From an uncultured Phocaeicola sp. (lineage in GTDB: Bacteria; Bacteroidota; Bacteroidia; Bacteroidales; Bacteroidaceae), in contig CAPAOL010000024.1 in the NCBI GenBank assembly GCA_948579315.1, forward strand, positions 1-50,341: a stretch of DNA of 50,341 nt, given 5' to 3'. The translations under genes and the position numbers were made by a program. Below the pieces are notes generated by a model that had not been told where the DNA came from, made no database searches, and worked only from the letters and a program-made list of their open reading frames with translations. Shown piece after piece: positions 6,831-14,933 of this stretch (positions are counted from its first letter, which is position 1; the number at the start of each line of letters is the position of its first letter).

Positions 6831-9329
6831 ATGAAAAAGACCTTATTATCTCTGGCAATCGCCTCATTGGCAGCAGGCCAATCCGTCTGTGCTGCCGTGG
6901 AAAAAGTATATAATGAGCCCGATTCGGTCTACATCTTCTCTTACGCCCATCCGGAAGACGAGGGAAGCAGCGGACTGAAATTCGCATGGAGCCCCGATGG
7001 CGACAAGTGGCTGAGTGTATCCGACGGCTTTGCCTATCTGAAATGTGATTTCGGGCGTTGGGGGGCGGAAAAGAGAATGATTAAACCTCTTCTGGAAAAA
7101 GCGGAAGATGGACGTTGGTATTGCCGGTGGCAGCTTACCCCCAGCGGAAAAGTATGGGGTACTTCCCATTCTTCCGACTTGTTGAAGTGGGCTCCCCAAC
7201 AATATGTCAATGCGGAGAAGCCTGCCGTGCCCCGACTGGTCACTGCCCGGCAGATTGTCCTTGATAAAGATACCTTGAACGGTTATATGCAGAAAGTACC
7301 TTATGCGGATATAGAACAGTTGATTCGTTTTGCTGAGCATAAGAAATTCCGCGATATACAGAATAATGAGCGTACCGAACAGGATGCCGTCCGCTTTGCC
7401 GGACTAAAACCGGTCGCTGCCACCATCCGGGTGGATACCGGACGGGTGAAGCCCATTAGCGAGCATCTGATAGGTATTTTCTTTGAGGATATCAATTATG
7501 GAGCCGATGGTGGACTTTATGCGGAGCTGGTTCAGAACCGTGATTTTGAATATTCTGCCAAAGACGGTGCAAGAGATAAGAACTGGAACAGCACGTATGC
7601 GTGGAGTATACAGGGTACTGATGCGGAACTGTCTGTCAGTGAGGACAGTCCCATCCATGCTAACAATGCTCACTATGCAGTGTTAGAGGTACACCGCCCG
7701 GGTGCTGCCTTGGTGAATAACGGTTTTGACGGTATTGCCGTGAAAAAAGGTGAGAAGTATGACTTCTCTGTGTTTTCCAAAGTGCTGGATGATACGAAAG
7801 GTGGAAAAGTGCTTGTGAGGCTGACTACCAAAGATGGCAAGGAAATTGCGCAGGCTGCTATTCGGGTTTCATCTACAGAGTGGAAAAAACAAAAGGCTGT
7901 ACTGACGGCAACGGCGGATGCTGCGGATGCCGTGTTGTCCGTTTGTCCGCAGATGGCTGGGAAGTATGCCTTGGATATGGTTTCTCTTTTCCCACAGAAT
8001 ACATTTAAAGGCAGGAAGAACGGGCTGCGCGCCGATTTGGCACAGACTTTGGCGGACCTTCATCCCCGTTTTGTCCGTTTCCCCGGCGGATGTGTGGCTC
8101 ACGGAGATGGTGTGGACAATATTTATGATTGGAAAGGCTCTATAGGAGCGTTGGAGGAACGCAAGCCTCTGCGCAATTTGTGGGGGTATCATCAGACCCG
8201 CGGTCTGGGATATCATGAATATTTTTTGTTCTGCGAGGATATGGGGGCCGAACCTGTTCCTGTAGTGGCAGCCGGAGTGCCTTGTCAGAATTCGGGTACT
8301 TGCAGTCATCACTCGGTAGGCGAACTGGGTTGCGGCGGTCAGCAAGGCGGAATCCCGATGGAGGAAATGCCGCAGTACGTGCAGGATGTACTGGATTTGA
8401 TAGAATATGCGAATGGAGATGCGAAGAAGACCGTGTGGGGAAAGAAGCGTGCGCAAGCCGGACATCCCAAACCTTTCAATCTGAAGTACATCGGTATTGG
8501 TAACGAGGATTTGATTACCGATATCTTTGAAGAACGTTTCACCATGATTTTCAATGCGGTGAAGGAGAAATATCCCGAAGTGACCGTTATCGGAACGGTA
8601 GGCCCGTTCTATGAGGGCAGTGATTATGAGGAAGGCTGGAAATTCGCCACTAAGATGGGTATTCCGATGGTGGATGAACATTATTATAACACCCCGGGAT
8701 GGTTTATCAACAATCAGGATTTCTATGACCGTTATGACCGTAACAAGGCGAAAGTGTATTTGGGAGAGTATGCGGCTCATTTGCCGGGACGTCCCAACAA
8801 TATAGAAACAGCTTTGGCCGAGGCCTTGTACCTGACTTCCGTGGAGCGTAATGCCGATGTGGTGACCATGACTTCTTACGCTCCGTTACTGGCTAAGGAG
8901 GGACATACCCAGTGGAATCCGGATTTGATTTATTTCAATAATACGGAGGTAAAACCCACCGTAGGTTACTATGCGCAGCAGATGTACGGACAAAATGCGG
9001 GCAGTGAATACATCGCTTCTTCCGTGACTTTGGATAATGCACAAGATGCGGTGAAGAAACGGATAGGTGTGTCGGTAGTCCGCGACGGAAAGACAGGAGA
9101 TATGATCGTGAAACTGGTGAATCTGCTGCCGGTAGCGGTGAATGCGCAAGTGGAGCTCCCGTCTTTGGAAGGAATGAACACCACTGCCGTAAAGACGGTT
9201 TTGGCAGGAAAACCGACAGACCAACAGGTTCGTCCTGTATCCGGTACAATGGAGGTAAGCGAGAAATTCGGGTATGAATTGCCGGCTTATTCATTTACGG
9301 TAATCCGGATAAACAAGAATGAAAAATAA
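6831..9329 (+). CDS. GH51 alpha-L-arabinofuranosidase with extra N-terminal domain
   Basis: The 832-residue protein has a signal peptide ending VCAA. Residues ~25-150 resemble part of a GH43-type propeller (FAWSPDGDKWLSV, SSDLLKWAPQQY), an unusual addition. From ~195 the GH51 region begins (HLIGIFFEDINYGADGGLYA), interrupted by a CBM4-like beta-sandwich at ~250-385. The catalytic barrel carries the acid/base Glu in GIGNEDL (E559) and the nucleophile in YLGEYAAH (E646). The arabinofuranosidase C-terminal sandwich ends the protein. It removes alpha-L-arabinofuranosyl side chains, probably in the periplasm. It lies 27 bp after GH43 and 16 bp before GH35, so one transcript is likely. Confidence 0.92.
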   Translation: MKKTLLSLAIASLAAGQSVCAAVEKVYNEPDSVYIFSYAHPEDEGSSGLKFAWSPDGDKWLSVSDGFAYLKCDFGRWGAEKRMIKPLLEKAEDGRWYCRWQLTPSGKVWGTSHSSDLLKWAPQQYVNAEKPAVPRLVTARQIVLDKDTLNGYMQKVPYADIEQLIRFAEHKKFRDIQNNERTEQDAVRFAGLKPVAATIRVDTGRVKPISEHLIGIFFEDINYGADGGLYAELVQNRDFEYSAKDGARDKNWNSTYAWSIQGTDAELSVSEDSPIHANNAHYAVLEVHRPGAALVNNGFDGIAVKKGEKYDFSVFSKVLDDTKGGKVLVRLTTKDGKEIAQAAIRVSSTEWKKQKAVLTATADAADAVLSVCPQMAGKYALDMVSLFPQNTFKGRKNGLRADLAQTLADLHPRFVRFPGGCVAHGDGVDNIYDWKGSIGALEERKPLRNLWGYHQTRGLGYHEYFLFCEDMGAEPVPVVAAGVPCQNSGTCSHHSVGELGCGGQQGGIPMEEMPQYVQDVLDLIEYANGDAKKTVWGKKRAQAGHPKPFNLKYIGIGNEDLITDIFEERFTMIFNAVKEKYPEVTVIGTVGPFYEGSDYEEGWKFATKMGIPMVDEHYYNTPGWFINNQDFYDRYDRNKAKVYLGEYAAHLPGRPNNIETALAEALYLTSVERNADVVTMTSYAPLLAKEGHTQWNPDLIYFNNTEVKPTVGYYAQQMYGQNAGSEYIASSVTLDNAQDAVKKRIGVSVVRDGKTGDMIVKLVNLLPVAVNAQVELPSLEGMNTTAVKTVLAGKPTDQQVRPVSGTMEVSEKFGYELPAYSFTVIRINKNEK

Positions 9330-9345
9330 CAATAGATAAATAAAC

Positions 9346-11694
9346 ATGAAGAAATTACTGACTTTGTTGCTGGCGGTCCTGCTGCTGGCAGGATGTGCCG
9401 GCAATAAGCCCGGGACATTCGAAGCGGGTAAGAATACCTTTCTGCTGAATGGGAAACCGTTCGTGGTCAAAGCGGCAGAGGTGCATTATCCGCGTATTCC
9501 CCGTGAATACTGGGAACATCGTATTGAAATGTGTAAAGCATTGGGCATGAATACGCTTTGTCTGTATGTCTTTTGGAATTTGCATGAGGAAACTCCCGGT
9601 AAGTATGATTTTACAGGTAATAAAGATATTGCAGCTTTCTGTAAATTGGCTCAGAAGCATGGTATGTACGTCATTGTGCGTCCCGGTCCGTATGTATGTG
9701 CGGAATGGGAAATGGGTGGGCTGCCTTGGTGGCTGCTGAAGAACGACAGCGTGCAGCTTCGTACTCTCGATCCTTTCTATATGCAGCACGTGGGAGCCTT
9801 TATGCATGAAGTGGGCAAGCAGTTGCAGGATTTACAGATTACCCGTGGTGGTAACATCATCATGGTGCAGGTGGAAAACGAATATGGTTCGTATGGCACG
9901 GACAAGCCCTATGTGTCTGCCATCCGTGATACGGTACGTGCCGCAGGCTTTACTGAAGTGCCTTTGTTCCAATGTGACTGGAGTTCTAATTTCCTGAATA
10001 ATGGTTTGGATGATTTGCTTTGGACTATAAATTTTGGTACGGGAGCTGATATCGACAAGCAGTTTGCCAAACTGAAAGAAGTACGCCCCGACGCTCCGTT
10101 GATGTGCAGCGAGTTCTGGAGCGGATGGTTTGATCACTGGGGGCGCAAGCACGAAACCCGTGACGGACAAATCATGGTGGATGGCCTGAAAGAGATGATG
10201 GACAAAGGTATTTCTTTCAGTTTGTACATGACCCACGGAGGAACGACCTTTGGCTGGTGGGGCGGTGCCAATAATCCGGCTTACTCGGCTATGTGCAGCA
10301 GCTATGACTATGACGCTCCTATCAGCGAAGCAGGCTGGACCACCGACAAGTATTTTGCTTTACGTGATATGTTGAAGGACTACTTGGACGAAGGACAGAC
10401 ATTGCCTGAAGTTCCTGAAGCTTTACCGGTTATGGAAATCCCTGCCATTAAATTCACTCAAATAGCTCCGTTGGTTGACAATCTGTCCGAACCGAAGCAG
10501 ACAGAGGAAATCCAGCCGATGGAGAAATTTGACCAAGGCTGGGGAAGTATCCTGTACCGTACCCATTTGCCGGAAGATGTGAAAGCGGGAACCGTTCTGA
10601 AAATCACCGAACAGCATGACTGGACACAGGTTTTTGCCGACGGGAAACTGTTGGGGCGTCTGGATCGCCGTGGTGGAGAACAGGAACTTACACTGCCTGC
10701 ATTAAAAGCCGGTACACAGCTTGATTTATTGGTGGAAGCCATGGGGCGTGTGAACTTTGACAAGTCCATTCACGACCGCAAGGGAATTACCGAGAAAGTG
10801 GAACTGGTGAACGGTAAGAATGCCGAAACGTTGAAAGGCTGGACTGTTTATAATCTTCCCGTAGATTATGAATTTGTATCTTCCCGGAACTTTCAGGATA
10901 TGAACTCGTCTGCCGCCTGTGGCATAGAGAAAAATGATGAAAGTGTTCCGGCCTACTATCGCGCTGCTTTTACCTTGGATAAGGTGGCTGATACGTTCCT
11001 GAACATGGAGTCTTGGGGAAAAGGTATGGTATGGGTGAACGGTCATGCCATGGGACGTTTCTGGGAAATCGGTCCTCAACAAACCCTGTTCATGCCGGGC
11101 TGCTGGCTGAAAAAAGGAGTGAATGAAATCATCGTTCTTGACTTGAAAGGCCCGAAAGAGGCAACCATCGTCGGATTGAACAAACCTATCCTGGATATGC
11201 TTCGTGTGGCTGTTCCTGAAACGCATCGTAAACAGGGGCAGACCATCAAACTGGAGAAGGAAACACCGGTATCTGCCGGTACTTTCAAACCAGGTAACGG
11301 TTGGCAAGAAGTGAAAGTTCCTGTTACGAAAGGACGTTACTTCTGTCTGGAAGGGCTGTCTTCTTTTGATAATACCAACATTGCCGCCATTGCGGAGTTT
11401 GATGTGCTGGATGAGAAAGGACAGAAAATCTCTCGTGAAAACTGGAAGATTGTTTATGCCGACAGCGAGGAACCCCGTAGCGGTAACCGCACAGCCGACA
11501 AGATTTATGACTTGCAAGAAAGTACTTTCTGGCAGACGGTGGATAATACGGCTTATCCTCATCAGGTGGTGATAGATCTCGGCAAAGAATATAACGTGAC
11601 CGGTTTCCGTATTCTGCCACGTGCGGAACAGGGAGCTCCCGGCATGATTAAAGATTATAAGGTGTATGTAAAAGCAACCGGTTTCGGTTATTGA
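9346..11694 (+). CDS. GH35 beta-galactosidase lipoprotein with F5/8-type C-terminal domain
   Basis: The 782-residue protein has a lipobox (LLAGC). The GH35 barrel begins with the typical KAAEVHYPRIPREYWEHRI; the acid/base Glu is in QVENEYGSYG (E179) and the nucleophile in MCSEFWSGWF (E256). Two jelly-roll regions follow (GKGMVWVNGHAMGRFWEIGPQQ), then a discoidin-like F5/8 C domain (TFWQTVDNTAYPHQVVIDLG) to the end. It should remove terminal beta-galactose from oligosaccharides. The TGA stop is followed in frame by 19 sense codons ending at TAA 11752-11754, so the tail may have been shortened by a nonsense change. Last gene before a strong terminator. Confidence 0.92.
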   Translation: MKKLLTLLLAVLLLAGCAGNKPGTFEAGKNTFLLNGKPFVVKAAEVHYPRIPREYWEHRIEMCKALGMNTLCLYVFWNLHEETPGKYDFTGNKDIAAFCKLAQKHGMYVIVRPGPYVCAEWEMGGLPWWLLKNDSVQLRTLDPFYMQHVGAFMHEVGKQLQDLQITRGGNIIMVQVENEYGSYGTDKPYVSAIRDTVRAAGFTEVPLFQCDWSSNFLNNGLDDLLWTINFGTGADIDKQFAKLKEVRPDAPLMCSEFWSGWFDHWGRKHETRDGQIMVDGLKEMMDKGISFSLYMTHGGTTFGWWGGANNPAYSAMCSSYDYDAPISEAGWTTDKYFALRDMLKDYLDEGQTLPEVPEALPVMEIPAIKFTQIAPLVDNLSEPKQTEEIQPMEKFDQGWGSILYRTHLPEDVKAGTVLKITEQHDWTQVFADGKLLGRLDRRGGEQELTLPALKAGTQLDLLVEAMGRVNFDKSIHDRKGITEKVELVNGKNAETLKGWTVYNLPVDYEFVSSRNFQDMNSSAACGIEKNDESVPAYYRAAFTLDKVADTFLNMESWGKGMVWVNGHAMGRFWEIGPQQTLFMPGCWLKKGVNEIIVLDLKGPKEATIVGLNKPILDMLRVAVPETHRKQGQTIKLEKETPVSAGTFKPGNGWQEVKVPVTKGRYFCLEGLSSFDNTNIAAIAEFDVLDEKGQKISRENWKIVYADSEEPRSGNRTADKIYDLQESTFWQTVDNTAYPHQVVIDLGKEYNVTGFRILPRAEQGAPGMIKDYKVYVKATGFGY

Positions 11695-11812
11695 TATACT
11701 TTTCCCGTAGGGGTGGAAACACAGACTGCTGAAGAAGCTACCAAAAAGAATTAAAGACACAGATGTAAGGAGGAAGCTTCAAAAGAAGGAAACCTGCGAG
11801 TGGAGCAATTAT

Positions 11813-11862
11813 CGGATACTTTAGCAAATTTTAAAATTTGCTAGAGTATCCGGTTTCTTTTT
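11813..11862 (+). terminator. Strong intrinsic terminator after the GH35 gene
   Basis: An 18-bp stem (813-830 with 835-852 of the 11 kb line, one G-U) closes a TTAA loop and is followed by GTTTCTTTTTT. It ends the GH43-GH51-GH35 transcript. The regulator's -7 box begins only 3 bases after the T-run. Confidence 0.88.
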
Positions 11863-11864
11863 TA

Positions 11865-11872
11865 TAACTTTG
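11865..11872 (+). promoter_or_regulatory. -7 box TAACTTTG for the PUL regulator
   Basis: An exact TAnnTTTG match directly after the terminator's T-run, 31 bp upstream of the chosen ATG at 11903. It gives the regulator its own promoter, separate from both enzyme groups. Confidence 0.65.
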
Positions 11873-11902
11873 TGGCAGTCTATGATTCTAACCGAAAGCA
11901 CA

Positions 11903-14722
11903 ATGAAATATATATTGACCTTTATACTATCTTTTCTCTCCTTCTTGGTGTGTTCTCAGAACATAACTATTACAGATATCCCTACCATTGACCAGCTGCC
12001 GGTAAATGCCATTCATCGCGTCTTCAGAGACAGCGAAGGATATATGTGGTATGGCACGGTGAACGGATTATGTCGTGATGACGGTTATCATGTGAAAGTG
12101 TTTCGTTCGGACATTGAAACTCCGGGATTATTAGAGGACAATTTGGTGGAGTGTATCGCTGAGGATAAGAAGGGGAATATATGGTTCGGTACAGACAAAG
12201 GGGTGTATATTCTTGATAAATCGGACTACAGTGTACATCCTATGGACCGGGAGCGTTTGAAGAATATTCCGGTGATGTATCTATATGCTACCAGTGACGG
12301 CTATATGTGGCTGAGCTATCGTTCTATATTGGCCAAATATGACATCAACGGACAGTTGGTCAAAGAGTATCCCCTCCGGAATAAGTACGGAAGAACTACT
12401 ATTTCCGGATTTTGTGAGAGCCGCAACCATGAGATTATTATTTCTGTGTGGAATGGCCGGGTATATCATTTGGACAAAGAAAAAGACGAGTTCGTTCCTT
12501 ATCCTGATAAGATGAGAAGACAAAATCCTACGGTGATGGTTCAGGATAATGAACAGGACTACTTCTGGTTGGCAACCTGGGGGGATGGTGTGGTGCGTTT
12601 TGACCCTTCGGCTCCTGAAGATTCTATGTTTGTATATTCTGAAATACCGGTCAATGCTGCCGGTGAGGAGGATGGGGTCATCCTTAGTCTGGTACAGGAT
12701 GATAAACTGGGGTATATCTGGTTAACCACCGGGCACGATTTCATGTCCTTACAAATACAACCGGATAAGACGTTAAAACAATTGAAATTCCAGACAGGGC
12801 TTCTGCCTGTTAATCATATGTTGGTAGAAGTTCTGAAAGGGAGGGGATGTCTATGGGTGTCGGCCTTTGACCGTCCTAGTTTCATTGTACATCTGATGGA
12901 TAATATGACCAAGGATTATGCCTTACCCGCTTTGGCGGACAGAGTAAACCGCAGTCCGGCTGTAATGGCTTTGTGTGATGACGGAGACGGTATGATGTGG
13001 ATGATGCAAGAAAGAACCGGGTTGGTGTTATATGACTTGAAGCAGGATAAAGTGAAAATCTATTCGGATTTTCCCGAGCTTGTTTCGTTGTCTTTGGATA
13101 ACGGACGAGAGATGACTCGAGCACGTATTAATAACGGTATTTGGGTGGCAAAAGATTTGAATAGATTGGTTTATGGTATGATCCGTAAGGGTATGGAGAT
13201 GTATCTGGTGGATCTTATTGATTTGAACGGGCAGGTGGAATCGAACGCTACGGTGACCAAATTGTATGAAGACTCGCACGGAATCTTGTGGATAGGCTTG
13301 AACAAAGGACTTTGCAGTTATGATGTCCGTCAGAAAAGAATTAAACAGGTTTATCCCGATGTGGGGCATGTGATGGGAATCGTGGAGAATAAGGAAGGGT
13401 TGATATGGATTTGTACTCAAGACAACGGTTTGTTTCAGACAACGGCGGATGAAAAACTTCGTTCTTTCAAATTGGACAAGAATTTCTCTTGTCTGTCTAT
13501 TGCTCCCGATTGGATTTTGTGGTTGGGAACTTGTGACGGAGGAGTCTATTCTTATGATCCTTCAGAGAATAAGTTGGTCAGTTATAATGAGGCTTGTGGT
13601 ATGAACGGTAATCAGGTGAATCAAATAGTGGCTGATGCATATAATCATATTTGGATTGATACAAACCAGAAACTGATAGAATTTAATCCTCGTAACGGTT
13701 CGTTCCGCACCTATCTTACCACGGATGGTTCTATCTTGTTGCGTCGCTTTCTTCCCACTGCTGTTTGTCAAGCAAAAGATGGCAATATTTATTGGGGCGG
13801 CATTCCGGGTATTTGCATGGTTACTCCATCAAACGGGTTGGAAAGAAAGGCTAGTGCAGTGAAGACCAAGATAACTGATATAAAGTTGCAAGGAGAATCA
13901 TTGATATTCGGAGATAGAAAGAGTAGCAATTCCATTAACCGGATAGAATTGCATCCCGATGATCAGAATTTGGAAATTAGTTTTTCTTCTCTTAACCACC
14001 GTTATGCTTCAAAAATACGCTATGCTTATCGGTTGATAGGAGTGGACAAAGCGTGGGTATATGTGGAAGGTGGAAAAAACTCGGCTTTTTATAATCATCT
14101 GAGTAAGGGCACTTATACTTTTCAGGTGAAAGCGACGGATGAAAATGGTCTTTGGAGTAAAGAGGTAACTGAACTGACTATCCGACGCCTTCCTGCTTTT
14201 TATGAAACTTGGTGGGCGTATTTGTTCTATGTATTGATAGTGATGGGTGTATCCGGTTATAGTCTGTATCTTTATCTGAAACGCGTGGACCGTAAGAATA
14301 ATGAAATGTGGGCGGACAGCAAGGAGATGATTAAAATGCGTATTTATTTGGATAGTAAGGTGAATTTGCCTGAACCTGAGTTTGCACAACTGGACAAACT
14401 TCTATTGGAGAAAGCGGTAAAAGCCGTGGAAGATAACCTTACTGAGCCTGATTTTGATGTGACAGCTCTAGCTGATGCCATGAATATGTCCCGTTCTACT
14501 TTGACCCGTAAATTGAAAGCCATAACAGGCCGAACTCCATTGGATTTTATCCGGAACATCAAGATGAAGCATGCCAGACACATGTTGGAAGATAAAGACA
14601 AAAGTGTAACAGAGGTTGCCGCTACGTTGGGGTATTTTAATCGGAAGTATTTCACCACTTGCTTTAAGGAGGAATTTGGAATGACTCCCAGTGAGTTCCA
14701 GAAATCACAACACGAAGAATAA
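11903..14722 (+). CDS. Membrane one-component PUL regulator: propeller sensor plus AraC domain, no kinase
   Basis: The start at 11903 opens a signal sequence (to VCSQ) and gives 939 residues. The periplasmic part has two-component-regulator propeller repeats (DSEGYMWYGTVNGLCRDDG, GNIWFGTDKGVYIL, HGILWIGLNKGLCSYD), then a Y_Y_Y domain (~690-760) and one membrane helix (~770-793). Within about 40 residues an AraC-type DNA-binding domain follows (~833-935; MSRSTLTRKLKAITGRTPLD, FKEEFGMTPSEF). Hybrid two-component PUL regulators have the same ends but carry histidine kinase, ATPase and receiver domains between them, for ~1300-1400 residues in total. Those are absent, with no frameshift visible. 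The protein probably binds an oligosaccharide in the periplasm and acts directly on DNA at the membrane, controlling the enzyme and susCD genes on both sides. Confidence 0.88.
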   Translation: MKYILTFILSFLSFLVCSQNITITDIPTIDQLPVNAIHRVFRDSEGYMWYGTVNGLCRDDGYHVKVFRSDIETPGLLEDNLVECIAEDKKGNIWFGTDKGVYILDKSDYSVHPMDRERLKNIPVMYLYATSDGYMWLSYRSILAKYDINGQLVKEYPLRNKYGRTTISGFCESRNHEIIISVWNGRVYHLDKEKDEFVPYPDKMRRQNPTVMVQDNEQDYFWLATWGDGVVRFDPSAPEDSMFVYSEIPVNAAGEEDGVILSLVQDDKLGYIWLTTGHDFMSLQIQPDKTLKQLKFQTGLLPVNHMLVEVLKGRGCLWVSAFDRPSFIVHLMDNMTKDYALPALADRVNRSPAVMALCDDGDGMMWMMQERTGLVLYDLKQDKVKIYSDFPELVSLSLDNGREMTRARINNGIWVAKDLNRLVYGMIRKGMEMYLVDLIDLNGQVESNATVTKLYEDSHGILWIGLNKGLCSYDVRQKRIKQVYPDVGHVMGIVENKEGLIWICTQDNGLFQTTADEKLRSFKLDKNFSCLSIAPDWILWLGTCDGGVYSYDPSENKLVSYNEACGMNGNQVNQIVADAYNHIWIDTNQKLIEFNPRNGSFRTYLTTDGSILLRRFLPTAVCQAKDGNIYWGGIPGICMVTPSNGLERKASAVKTKITDIKLQGESLIFGDRKSSNSINRIELHPDDQNLEISFSSLNHRYASKIRYAYRLIGVDKAWVYVEGGKNSAFYNHLSKGTYTFQVKATDENGLWSKEVTELTIRRLPAFYETWWAYLFYVLIVMGVSGYSLYLYLKRVDRKNNEMWADSKEMIKMRIYLDSKVNLPEPEFAQLDKLLLEKAVKAVEDNLTEPDFDVTALADAMNMSRSTLTRKLKAITGRTPLDFIRNIKMKHARHMLEDKDKSVTEVAATLGYFNRKYFTTCFKEEFGMTPSEFQKSQHEE

Positions 14723-14752
14723 ACATCTTCCTGTCCTTTAATTGTTGCAAAT

Positions 14753-14800
14753 AGGGGGTACAAATGCGTCAAGTTATAGCTAGAGCTATTTGTATCCCCT
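14753..14800. promoter_or_regulatory. Long inverted repeat between regulator and susC
   Basis: AGGGGGTACAAAT (14753-14765) pairs with ATTTGTATCCCCT (14788-14800), 13 bp with one G-U. The 22-nt loop contains the smaller palindrome TAGCTAGAGCTA. No T-run follows. It could end the regulator transcript, or be a dyad operator for the adjacent AraC-type regulator, about 135 bp upstream of susC. Confidence 0.5.
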
Positions 14801-14933
14801 GTTAGCATGGTTCTTCACCTGTATTTCTATTTCCTATTTCATTCTTTTGCCACAACCTTTTACGGGGAGAAAAACACATCTTCTTCATTCATTCCCGCAG
14901 TAAAGGTATGTATAACTTTAAATTTAATATAGA

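Noticed and set aside
7869..8780. 303-codon minus-strand open frame
   Set aside because: Antisense to the GH51 catalytic domain; no recognisable domain.
10726..11760. 344-codon minus-strand open frame
   Set aside because: Antisense to the GH35 gene; composition rich in His/Phe/Ile is typical of antisense shadows.
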